Assembly: GCA_903916255.1 (NCBI GenBank)
Contig: CAIWVW010000070.1
Coordinates: forward strand, 1 to 59,717
DNA length: 59,717 nt
Source of the DNA: an uncultured Bacteroidota bacterium
Lineage (GTDB): Bacteria > Bacteroidota > Bacteroidia > JABEUT01
Direction: 5' to 3'
Shown here: positions 43,499 to 51,220 of the stretch, in pieces
Layout: every line of letters starts with the position of its first letter
How positions within the stretch are numbered: the stretch's first letter is position 1
The notes under the pieces: model-generated
What the model was told of the DNA's origin: nothing
The model's input: the letters and a program-made list of their open reading frames with translations, nothing else
Database searches by the model: none
Position numbers and translations under genes: made by a program

Positions 43499-46300
43499 TT
43501 ATAATTTATAGCGAATACCGAGCGTATAAAACTGCCCGTAGGTTTGTTTCTCAACGAGGATATTGGTTAACAATGTTCCCGAAACTTGATTGGGCAAGAA
43601 TCCGGTTTGACCTACATTGTAATAAGGGCTTGTAGGATATTGCCTTAATTCGAGCGGAGTATTCAGAATGTTGTTAACTTTTCCAAACAAGCTAATCTTT
43701 AATTTTTTAGATAATCTTTTCTGGAATGAAAGGTCTAACCTTACCTGTGGCATTTGCCATAAATCAAGGCCATAATCAGGAGAAGCAATTGCAATTAATT
43801 TACCGGTATATACGCCGGAAACATTTACATCAAGCCCCATTTTTGGGTTTTTGTAAAGCAGTGATAAGTTAGCGATATTATCTGCCTGTCCTTGCAGCGG
43901 GCGTGTTTCATCTACAAATTTGTTGGTTTGCGTAGTACCGTTTACATAATAGTAATCGTCCAGAACAGTGGTTTGTGATTTGGTGTAGGAATAATTTCCG
44001 GATACTCCGAAAACCTTGCAGAAATAATGGGTGAATACAACTTCAGCTCCATAAGCAAAAGCCTTATTGGTATCATTTATCGGCTGGAGATATTGTGTGG
44101 ATGTTTTATACCTTGTCAATGTATATTCAATCGGGTCGATTAAGTTTTTATAAAACACACCGGCTAAAAGCTGGTCGGTTGAATTAGGGAACCATTCGTA
44201 GCGCAAGTCATAGTTTTGCGCCTGCACATGCAATAAATAAGGATTGCCGATTGCAGTAAACTCATCGCCGGGAATTTGATAAGGCATCAGCTCCTCAAAG
44301 CTGGGGCGGGTAATAGAGGAGAAGTAGCTGAGACGGATGGCTTGCTTATTGGTGATTTTGAATTTAATTTCTCCGCTTGGAAGATAATCGATATAATGTA
44401 TGGTTCCATATTGCGCGTCTACATCCACAGGCAGCGGTGTTCCATATGCTAGTAAAGTATTTTCGCCTCTCAATCCGCCCATTACTTCAATTTTCTTTCC
44501 AATATTGAAATTCACCATTCCATAAACGGCTGTAATATCTTCCTGCACGGAATAATTGTTTCCGCTTTGCTGGCTGCCTGTTTCTGTGCCTGTTCCGTTA
44601 AGGGTCCATATATTATCGGTAAACGGAGTGGTAGCAACCTGTATGGTTGTAGTAAGCGGATTTAAAGAATAATCCTCATACTCATCTACCCTGTTTTTGT
44701 CGCGGTTCATGGCACCAACTTTAAACTTCACGTCCTGACCGGCAATGGTTGTTTTATAAGTGAGGTTAACATATCCAGTGTAATCTTCATCGGTGTTTTG
44801 CCACCATCTTCCACTCCATCCTGAATAATAATAAACGGAGCTGTTAGGAACAATAGTTGTTGTAGATAATGTACCCCAGTCAGGTGTATTTGAAAACCCT
44901 CTTGAATAAGCACCGGTCCAATCTAAAAGCAGGTTGTGCGCCAAGCTGTCCTGGCCTTGCAGGGTAGCATTATAAATATTCTGATAAGATACTTTTGTTT
45001 CATAATTCTTATTCACATCAAGTGCTCCTGTTCCTGTTCCTAATGTAGTATCTGTTTTAAAGTCAGACCTTAATTGGGTCATTCCAACATAAACGGTATA
45101 GAAACTGATTTTATGCTTCGGGCTGAAATCATAATCCAGCTTTAAGTGGGCAGCGTCTCTGGTTTGTTGCGTTGAGTAAACCCTGTTTTCTACATCATCG
45201 AATATAGGTGTGTTCGGCCCTTCAGAAGTTTGCGGTTGCGGGTCAGGGGTAAGGAAGAATTCATTGGTTTGCGAGTAAGAATTTTGATAAACAGCCGAAA
45301 GAATTACACCCAGTTTGTTATTTAAAAAACGGTCGCCGAAGGTAAATCCGGCTGCTGCATCGGGTACTGCTTTTACGGAATTATAGGTAAAAGGTTGAGT
45401 TGGAAAATCAGAGGGGCTTGCATTGTAAGTGGGCCCGTTAATAGCTTCCGGCGATTTGTTATTAATGGCGCTCGAACCAAAACTGTTATAGTTATTGTTA
45501 AGCAAATCCTGTGCATATCCGGTAGATGCTTCTGCACTTATGGCAAGATAATCCGGTGGGTTTTTCAGCACCAGGTTCATTACTCCGCCAATAGCATCGC
45601 CTTCCATGTCGGGGCGCAGGGTTTTAATAACTTCCAAGCGTTCCAGCATAGCTGACGGAAACAAATCCATCGGTACAAATTTATTTTCATAGTCGGGGCT
45701 TGGAAGTTTCACTCCGTTTATGGTCGTGTAATTATAGCGTTTATCCATACCGCGAATAGTAGCATATTTACCTCCGCCTGTAACCGACTTTTGTGTTACA
45801 ACGCCGGATACCCTTTGCAATACATCGCCCACAGTAATATCAGGCAGCAAAAGCATTGTTTTTGCTGAGATAATATTCATAATGTAATCGTTGTTTTTTT
45901 CAAGATTGCGTGCATACACATCCGATTCCCTGTCGTAAGAACCTACAATTTGAACCTGCTTCAACATTAAGGAGTCGGGTTGTAAAGCAAAGTCCTGAAC
46001 AATTACATCCGCAGCACTGGCAACAGTAATACTTCTTTCCTGGGTTATATAACTGAAATATTGAATCACGAGCGTGTACTTTCCCGGCTGAACATCTTTT
46101 AATGTATACGAACCATCTAACCCGGCAGCATCGTTAATTTTATTATCTTCTTTTAAATATACAGTTGCTCCGGTGAGTGCTTCGTTGCTTCTGCCGTCTT
46201 TAATACGGCCCTTTACAGTGGCTGCAAAGGCAGTTGAAAATGAAAGTATAGAGAGGGCTGCAAATAATACTTTCAAGGGTGATAAGGAGGTTTTTTTCAT
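43499..46300 (-). CDS. TonB-dependent receptor with carboxypeptidase-regulatory-like domain
   Basis: 933 residues. Signal peptide ending AFAATVKG; regulatory-like beta-sandwich (about 28-110: GRIKDGRSNEALTGATVYLK, GSYTLKDVQPGKYTLVI); plug (about 130-255: LPDITVGDVLQRVSGVVTQK, ATIRGMDKRYNYTTINGVKL, EGDAIGGVMNLVL); then the barrel with terminal YTLGIRYKL. Probably imports a phosphorylated or other large ligand. Upstream, 50 to 160 bp before the ATG, are two TTAAC-N6-TTAAC boxes and a TAGTTTTG promoter element, suggesting starvation control. Sequence order: endonuclease-fold gene, receptor, lipoprotein, metallophosphoesterase, all minus. Confidence 0.9.
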   Translation of the reverse strand: MKKTSLSPLKVLFAALSILSFSTAFAATVKGRIKDGRSNEALTGATVYLKEDNKINDAAGLDGSYTLKDVQPGKYTLVIQYFSYITQERSITVASAADVIVQDFALQPDSLMLKQVQIVGSYDRESDVYARNLEKNNDYIMNIISAKTMLLLPDITVGDVLQRVSGVVTQKSVTGGGKYATIRGMDKRYNYTTINGVKLPSPDYENKFVPMDLFPSAMLERLEVIKTLRPDMEGDAIGGVMNLVLKNPPDYLAISAEASTGYAQDLLNNNYNSFGSSAINNKSPEAINGPTYNASPSDFPTQPFTYNSVKAVPDAAAGFTFGDRFLNNKLGVILSAVYQNSYSQTNEFFLTPDPQPQTSEGPNTPIFDDVENRVYSTQQTRDAAHLKLDYDFSPKHKISFYTVYVGMTQLRSDFKTDTTLGTGTGALDVNKNYETKVSYQNIYNATLQGQDSLAHNLLLDWTGAYSRGFSNTPDWGTLSTTTIVPNSSVYYYSGWSGRWWQNTDEDYTGYVNLTYKTTIAGQDVKFKVGAMNRDKNRVDEYEDYSLNPLTTTIQVATTPFTDNIWTLNGTGTETGSQQSGNNYSVQEDITAVYGMVNFNIGKKIEVMGGLRGENTLLAYGTPLPVDVDAQYGTIHYIDYLPSGEIKFKITNKQAIRLSYFSSITRPSFEELMPYQIPGDEFTAIGNPYLLHVQAQNYDLRYEWFPNSTDQLLAGVFYKNLIDPIEYTLTRYKTSTQYLQPINDTNKAFAYGAEVVFTHYFCKVFGVSGNYSYTKSQTTVLDDYYYVNGTTQTNKFVDETRPLQGQADNIANLSLLYKNPKMGLDVNVSGVYTGKLIAIASPDYGLDLWQMPQVRLDLSFQKRLSKKLKISLFGKVNNILNTPLELRQYPTSPYYNVGQTGFLPNQVSGTLLTNILVEKQTYGQFYTLGIRYKL

Positions 46301-46323
46301 AGTGGTTTTTGATTTTTACGGCG

Positions 46324-46331
46324 CAAAACTA
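46324..46331 (-). promoter_or_regulatory. -7 element TAGTTTTG of TonB-dependent receptor gene
   Basis: Minus-strand TAnnTTTG match, 23 bp upstream of the ATG at 46300. Confidence 0.45.
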
Positions 46332-46389
46332 TTTTTATATAACATGTGTTTTCTCTGTCGAAATAGAATATAGTAATTAAATAATAGTC

Positions 46390-46405
46390 TTAACGTTTGA
46401 TTAAC
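46390..46405. promoter_or_regulatory. PHO-box-like direct repeat TTAAC-N6-TTAAC
   Basis: TTAAC at 46390-46394 and 46401-46405, 11-bp period (spacer GTTTGA). It lies 58 bp upstream of the receptor gene's -7 element. Confidence 0.6.
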
Positions 46406-46443
46406 ATTGAGCGAGAAAATGGTGCCTATTTAGATAACTTGGG

Positions 46444-46459
46444 TTAACTTTCAGTTAAC
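46444..46459. promoter_or_regulatory. PHO-box-like direct repeat TTAAC-N6-TTAAC
   Basis: TTAAC at 46444-46448 and 46455-46459 (spacer TTTCAG), again 11-bp period, 54 bp (about five helical turns) from the first box. The half-sites here are GTTAAC palindromes. Confidence 0.6.
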
Positions 46460-46498
46460 ATTATTTTAGCGGTGTTTCTCCGAAAATCCGGGTTGATT

Positions 46499-47875
46499 TT
46501 ACTCTTTCACTACTTTTATGGTAGTGCTGTATCCACCGGATGTGAAATGAACAAAGTAGACACCGGGAACAAGCGCAATGTTTTTGGTTATTGCGGAACT
46601 TGTAATGTTGATGACTGATTGATATAGGTTTCTTCCACAAACGTCATATATGGTCATAGTTGCATTCTGTCCGTTTAAATAAGAAGCAAAATGCATTACC
46701 AACCCATTTTCTACCGGGTTATTTATTTTAATGCTGCCCGGGTCCGATTGGATATTTCTAACAGAAAGTATAGGATTAACAGCCAGCGTAACCTCTACCG
46801 GATATTTATCGGAAAAATTAAACAGTGCATTTAAAACAGCAGCAGGCGCAGATGTATTCGTGCCTGCATTCACATCTATTCCGGCGCGCTTGCCGTCATT
46901 GCCAATGGTAGTATATGAATTGCGCACGTAGGTAAGGTTTTTTTCTCCGTTCACAATCCATGGCGATAATAGTATATGGTCATACCAGTCCTTTGCACCA
47001 CCTGTTGTTCCGCAGGAATTTGGAAGGGTTGTAGAGCGCGTGGTAGTTGTAAAATAAGCCTGATAGGTATTGCCGCTATTCCAGTTGCAAGGGTAGGTTA
47101 AATGTGCATCTGGATAAAATGGAGGGTCATTCAATACATAATTTGTATCTGAAATTTGAGTAAGATATTCATATCCCGCTTCGGTAGAAGTGCGGGTGTT
47201 GAAATCGCCCATGTATATAAGATTGGGTGTGTGGCTAAACATCTTTCTTACATTCAGCATAACGCAGGAATCTTCTCCGTCACGTCCTGTATCTGTTGTT
47301 CCGCTTGAAATAGTATGGCAAAGAATTACATATAAATAAGTGGTATCGGTAGAAGGTGTCATGTAAGGTGAATTATAGTAAAACTTAAACATGTCGAAAT
47401 CTTCCTGCCCGTAATACATAGGAGTGGTGGAAACATAGGTCAGTTTATTATGGTCGAAAAAAACCAGTTCGGAACTTCCTCCAATGCATCTCGATAAGTC
47501 AGTAAAAGGGCAGGAACCATATCTTCCGGGATAAACGGCATCCATGCATTCGGCAATTACGGTGTCAGGAAAATAGTAGGAAGATATTCCGTTTACATCA
47601 GATACACTGGTTTGTACGCATTGCATTTTATCCAATCCTATAATATCGGCATTGGCAAATTGAATAATTGATTTCAAATCGGCATACAGCGGCATAATTG
47701 AAGCCTGGTTAGGAGCCTGGCAATTATTATTATTCGGACTTCCAAATCCCAGAACATTATATACCATTACGCGGAGTGTGTCGTTTTGTTGAGCGTAACT
47801 TGAAGTGGCAGGAGAGAAATTTGCCGCCAAAAACAGAATAGCAGAAAATAAAATGGGTTGAAATTTTCGGTTCAT
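46499..47875 (-). CDS. Endonuclease/exonuclease/phosphatase-fold secreted protein, T9SS-sorted
   Basis: 458 residues. Signal peptide ending SSYAQQ; an EEP-fold domain (about 35-365) with RVMVYNVLGFG (Asn), IIGLDKMQ, SSELVFFDHNKLT, NLIYMGDFNTR near residue 222 (GDFN) and KDWYDHILLSPWI (DH). In most family members the second motif holds the catalytic Glu (Q-E or N-E); here the sequence is LDKMQ, so activity is uncertain. The last 85 residues are a type A sorting domain (IKINNPVENGLVMHF, VPGVYFVHF, IKVVKE). Probably a secreted nuclease or phosphatase. A TATGTTTG promoter element and a three-half-site PHO-like box lie upstream. Confidence 0.82.
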   Translation of the reverse strand: MNRKFQPILFSAILFLAANFSPATSSYAQQNDTLRVMVYNVLGFGSPNNNNCQAPNQASIMPLYADLKSIIQFANADIIGLDKMQCVQTSVSDVNGISSYYFPDTVIAECMDAVYPGRYGSCPFTDLSRCIGGSSELVFFDHNKLTYVSTTPMYYGQEDFDMFKFYYNSPYMTPSTDTTYLYVILCHTISSGTTDTGRDGEDSCVMLNVRKMFSHTPNLIYMGDFNTRTSTEAGYEYLTQISDTNYVLNDPPFYPDAHLTYPCNWNSGNTYQAYFTTTTRSTTLPNSCGTTGGAKDWYDHILLSPWIVNGEKNLTYVRNSYTTIGNDGKRAGIDVNAGTNTSAPAAVLNALFNFSDKYPVEVTLAVNPILSVRNIQSDPGSIKINNPVENGLVMHFASYLNGQNATMTIYDVCGRNLYQSVINITSSAITKNIALVPGVYFVHFTSGGYSTTIKVVKE

Positions 47876-47924
47876 AGTTGGGGTAAGTATATTTTATTTG
47901 TAGAGTTTTTTTTGTATTCGCCTG

Positions 47925-47932
47925 CAAACATA
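47925..47932 (-). promoter_or_regulatory. -7 element TATGTTTG of EEP-fold gene
   Basis: Minus-strand TAnnTTTG match, 49 bp upstream of the ATG at 47875. The PHO-like box begins 27 bp further upstream, about where an activator replacing a -33 contact would sit. Confidence 0.5.
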
Positions 47933-47959
47933 TAGCTCTTGCCACTTTTATTTATTGGG

Positions 47960-47986
47960 TTAACATATTCTTAACAAAAGGATAAC
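47960..47986. promoter_or_regulatory. Three-half-site PHO-box-like repeat
   Basis: TTAAC at 47960-47964 and 47971-47975, and ATAAC at 47982-47986: three half-sites at 11-bp steps, the third with one mismatch. Confidence 0.65.
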
Positions 47987-48083
47987 CATTACTTTCTGTT
48001 TAGAATGAAAATTGGGAATTATGTTACCCAGGTATTGCCCTATTGTTAGGTGTTTGAAGGCTGTTCTGACAAAATTGCAGGGT

Positions 48084-48099
48084 TTAACTTTCCGTTAAC
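48084..48099. promoter_or_regulatory. PHO-box-like direct repeat TTAAC-N6-TTAAC
   Basis: TTAAC at 48084-48088 and 48095-48099 (spacer TTTCCG), 11-bp period, ending 21 bp before the TACATTTG promoter element at 48121. Confidence 0.6.
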
Positions 48100-48120
48100 G
48101 AATACTTCATATTACAGAAA

Positions 48121-48128
48121 TACATTTG
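48121..48128 (+). promoter_or_regulatory. -7 element TACATTTG, probable start for glycine-rich gene
   Basis: Exact TAnnTTTG match with a PHO-like box in the -33 region. The downstream gene starts 184 bp later, so the leader would be long. Confidence 0.45.
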
Positions 48129-48312
48129 CATGTCCAAAGAAAAAATATTTAACCAAAGCACAATTTAATAAAATATAAACATCGGGCGAATAGTTGCATC
48201 GTATTAAACCCAATCATTTAATGTAAGCATAATATTAATTGCTACCGGTTGGTAACCTTGATATGAGACTTTTGCTTTGTGATTCCTGTAATAAAATTCC
48301 CCAAAATAAGCC

Positions 48313-49836
48313 ATGAATAATTCGCTGAGACAAATAGTTCTATTTTTTGCAATTTGTATTTCACCTTTTCTGCTGCATGCGCAGAATGTTGGTATCAATA
48401 CCACCGGCGCCAGCGCCGATGCATCCGCTATCCTCGACCTTAACACCGGCAATGCGGGTAATGTGGGTTTTCTTGCGCCCCAGGCTGCTTTGCAAAATGT
48501 TACTGATATTACTACTATCCCCTCTCCGGCAACAGGCCTTATGGTATATAACACCAATGCTGCCATGACAGGCGGAAACGGGGTAGGGTATTATTATTAT
48601 TCCGGAAGCCAGTGGACGTATTTCCAAAGTAGCGCGAGTTCCGGAACTGTAACTTCAGTTGGGCTAACAGGCCCCGGCGGAATTTTTGGAATTACAAATA
48701 CCAATGGCAATCCAATAACGGGTAATGGTTCATTCGGAATAACTACTGCGGGAACTTCCGGCGGCATTCCTTATTTCAACTCAAACTCAACCTTGGCAAC
48801 TTCTGCACTTTTAACTCACTATGGCATTATATATGGTGGTGGTGCAGGTGGTGCACCTGTATCTGCGGCTGCACTTACAAATGGGCAGGTTTTAATAGGT
48901 TCTACAGGAGCAGCGCCTATTCCGGCAACCATAACCGCAGGAAGCGGAATTTCCGTTACAAATGCCGCAGGAAGCATAACAATAGCTGCTACCGGAACTC
49001 CGGTAACTAATGTTACAGCCACAGCACCTGTATATTCAAGCGGAGGAACAACTCCCAATATTACATTAGGAGGAACAACCAATGGAGTAGTATATGCAAC
49101 CGGTGCAAATACGGCTGCGGTAACTCCGGCAAGTACCGCGGCCAATCAGGTTTTAATGACCAGCGCGGCAGGCGGGGCGCCCACGTTTCAGGCAATGGGC
49201 GCACTTAATAATATTAAAGTTATAACTGCTTCGGGAAATTATACACCAACCGCCGGAACAAGTGTTATTCAGGTTGAACTTATCGGTGGCGGCGGCGGCG
49301 GGGGGTCAAGTTCAGTAGCCACAAGTAATGGTTCTGCCGGCGGCGGTGGCGGTGCAGGAGGATATGTGAAGTTTTTTATTAATAATCCTGTAGGGCCATA
49401 TGCTGTTGTGATAGGGGCAGGCGGTGCCGGTGCAGGTGCTGGAGGTAATGGCAGCGCAGGAACTGCCACAACTTTTCCGGGCGGATATTCTGCCGGCGGC
49501 GGCGCAGGCGGTTTGAAAGGCACTTCACCCTGTGCGGGTGCTGGAGGTGCCGGAGGCACTGCTTCGGGTGGGCTTATAAATATTCCCGGAGCTCCGGGAT
49601 ATACAGGTGTAGGCGGTGGCAGCGGCGGTTCAGTTTCAGGTGCTGGTGGTTCTTCCTTTTTAGGCGGCGGAGCTGCTCCGGTTACAATAACTGCGGCAGG
49701 GTCCACTGCTGGTATCAATGCAAATGCTAATACAGGCGGCGGTGGCAGCGGATGTGCAACACTTCCCACTATTGCCTCTGCTGCGGCAGGCGGAAACGGC
49801 GGCAGCGGAATAATTATTATTACCGAATATAAGTAG
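48313..49836 (+). CDS. Secreted glycine-rich surface protein
   Basis: 507 residues. Signal peptide MNNSLRQIVLFFAICISPFLLHAQ followed by the NVGINTTGASADASAILDLN segment that opens many Bacteroidota surface and fibre-like proteins. Residues about 100-330 are low-complexity, Thr/Ala/Gly-rich beta sequence. From about residue 333 (VELIGGGGGGGS) to the end the chain is very glycine-rich: VIGAGGAGAGAGGNG, GYSAGGGAGGLKG, GGSGGSVSGAGGSSFLGGG. It closes GGSGIIIITEYK. No T9SS type A tail is visible. Short hydrophobic/Gly patterns are reminiscent of the glycine-rich adhesin domains of phage tail fibres (polyglycine-II sheets), so a surface-binding role is plausible but unproven. Confidence 0.75.
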   Translation: MNNSLRQIVLFFAICISPFLLHAQNVGINTTGASADASAILDLNTGNAGNVGFLAPQAALQNVTDITTIPSPATGLMVYNTNAAMTGGNGVGYYYYSGSQWTYFQSSASSGTVTSVGLTGPGGIFGITNTNGNPITGNGSFGITTAGTSGGIPYFNSNSTLATSALLTHYGIIYGGGAGGAPVSAAALTNGQVLIGSTGAAPIPATITAGSGISVTNAAGSITIAATGTPVTNVTATAPVYSSGGTTPNITLGGTTNGVVYATGANTAAVTPASTAANQVLMTSAAGGAPTFQAMGALNNIKVITASGNYTPTAGTSVIQVELIGGGGGGGSSSVATSNGSAGGGGGAGGYVKFFINNPVGPYAVVIGAGGAGAGAGGNGSAGTATTFPGGYSAGGGAGGLKGTSPCAGAGGAGGTASGGLINIPGAPGYTGVGGGSGGSVSGAGGSSFLGGGAAPVTITAAGSTAGINANANTGGGGSGCATLPTIASAAAGGNGGSGIIIITEYK

Positions 49837-49925
49837 ATTTTTTGCGCCTCACTTTAGGGTGCAGGAATATTCTTTTCCTTGTTTACAAAAACAAGCGAAC
49901 GCGACCTTTATTTATTAATGTGAGA

Positions 49926-49959
49926 TTAATAATAGAGTAATCTAATCACTTTAATCTTG
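49926..49959 (+). promoter_or_regulatory. Variant promoter TTAATAAT-N18-TAATCTTG
   Basis: TTAATAAT at 49926-49933 and TAATCTTG at 49952-49959, 33 bp before the ATG at 49993. The same pair with identical spacing precedes 51221. Confidence 0.5.
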
Positions 49960-49992
49960 CATGCAAAATAAATCCTAAAAACAAATTTGCAT

Positions 49993-51063
49993 ATGAAAAC
50001 AAAAACCAACTACTTAATTCTATTTATAGCCTTGGCTTTCTCAATTCCTAAAGCCAAGGCGCAAACACTTATTCAATTCTGGGATTTTAACCAAATTCCA
50101 GCAGCTGTTATTAGCGACAGTTTTGGTACAGCAAACAGCTACTTGCATTCACAATCTGTTGACTCTAGTATGGGCGAATGGCCGCTGACTTCCATTTTTG
50201 CAGCACCTTCACTCACACACGGACATATTGTTTACTTCCGCCCTACCAAGCATTACAATGCAGCAGGAACAGGCATCAGGGATAGTATTTTAGATGCAGA
50301 TAATACCACGGGGTCCTATATATATGATTATAGCAGCAGCAATTATCCGTACTTTACTTCCAGCGACAGCGCTTTAGGAAATGGTTTCATAAGGGCACGC
50401 AACCCTTCTGACAGTTGTGAAATGTATCTGTATATTCCAACTACCGGGTATAAAAATATCACAATGCAGTATGCCATTGCGGTTTCTGGTACAAGCAGCG
50501 CACAATTTAATATACTTTCATATAGCACAGATGGAGGAGCTAATTGGAAAAATTTAACCACCGCAATGGATACTTTTAATGTTGGCGGAGTTCGTACACC
50601 CGATACACTGCTTCTCATTAATTCTGTTACTATTGCAACCGATGTTTGGTACCCCGAACAAATAAATTTTACAAGCGACACTTCCGTTAATAACAATGCT
50701 AACTTTATTTTGAAATGGAGAATTGCCGGAAACTATTCATCAGGCCCCAGCCATAATGACAGGTATGACAATATTGCCATTTTTGGAGACCAGGTAACAG
50801 GAATCGATAACTTATCGGCACAACAAGCCGGATATACTATTTATCCTAACCCTGCACAAAACATGGTAACAATTACTTCAAAGACCACCGGCGATAAATT
50901 AATTACATTATATAATGTAGTCGGACAAGCCATTAGTGTAGCCGAAGATAATAAAATGCAAACCGCCATTAATATTTCAGGCTTGAGTTCTGGCGTTTAT
51001 TTCGTTGAAATTAAAGAAGTGGATACCGGTAAAGTATGTACAGCTAAGATTGTGAAGGAATAA
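49993..51063 (+). CDS. T9SS-secreted WDFN-module protein (paralogue 1)
   Basis: 356 residues from the ATG at 49993 (a TTG at 49987 adds only two). Signal peptide MKTKTNYLILFIALAFSIPK ending KAQ. Residues about 24-265 form one module, starting IQFWDFNQIP and including FIRARNPSDSCEMYLYIPTT, YSTDGGANWKNLTTAMDTFN, WYPEQINFTSD and NDRYDNIAIFG. Residues about 270-356 are a T9SS type A sorting domain (GYTIYPNPAQNMVTI, LSSGVYFVEI, KIVKE). A close paralogue follows, and two copies of the module recur inside the giant adhesin. The module's binding partner is unknown; a carbohydrate- or surface-binding jelly roll is a guess. Confidence 0.87.
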   Translation: MKTKTNYLILFIALAFSIPKAKAQTLIQFWDFNQIPAAVISDSFGTANSYLHSQSVDSSMGEWPLTSIFAAPSLTHGHIVYFRPTKHYNAAGTGIRDSILDADNTTGSYIYDYSSSNYPYFTSSDSALGNGFIRARNPSDSCEMYLYIPTTGYKNITMQYAIAVSGTSSAQFNILSYSTDGGANWKNLTTAMDTFNVGGVRTPDTLLLINSVTIATDVWYPEQINFTSDTSVNNNANFILKWRIAGNYSSGPSHNDRYDNIAIFGDQVTGIDNLSAQQAGYTIYPNPAQNMVTITSKTTGDKLITLYNVVGQAISVAEDNKMQTAINISGLSSGVYFVEIKEVDTGKVCTAKIVKE

Positions 51064-51081
51064 GCATATTTTGATTTTGGA

Positions 51082-51118
51082 AAGAAGTCTATCCCTCTTT
51101 GGGATGGACTTCTTTTGC
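51082..51118 (+). terminator. Rho-independent terminator
   Basis: AAGAAGTCTATCCC ... GGGATGGACTTCTT with a short loop and TTTT; one mismatch in the stem. Separates the two WDFN paralogues, so each is its own transcription unit. Confidence 0.8.
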
Positions 51119-51147
51119 TTAAATCCATAACCTTAAATAACATTAAG

Positions 51148-51181
51148 TTAATAATCAGATAAAGTAGCTTGTCTAATCTTG
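51148..51181 (+). promoter_or_regulatory. Variant promoter TTAATAAT-N18-TAATCTTG
   Basis: TTAATAAT at 51148-51155 and TAATCTTG at 51174-51181, 39 bp before the ATG at 51221. Same elements and 18-bp spacing as at 49926-49959. Confidence 0.5.
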
Positions 51182-51220
51182 CATCACAAAATCAATCCCA
51201 AAAACAAACACTTATTCAAC

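Larger units (their letters stand above)
47876..48312. other. 437-bp divergent control region
   Basis: Between the minus-strand EEP-fold gene and the plus-strand glycine-rich gene. It holds a minus promoter element (47925-47932), a three-half-site PHO-like box (47960-47986), a second box (48084-48099), and a plus promoter element (48121-48128) that implies a 185-nt leader for the glycine-rich gene. No protein gene is seen. Confidence 0.6.

Noticed and set aside
49269-49769. Proline-rich 166-codon open frame on the minus strand opposite the glycine-rich gene
   Set aside because: It is the complement of Gly codons (GGN read as CCN) and has no start signal or recognisable domain.
49837-49925. 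Possible terminator after the glycine-rich gene (TTGCGCCTCAC ... GGGTGCAGG)
   Set aside because: The stem is short and mismatched and lacks a downstream T run.
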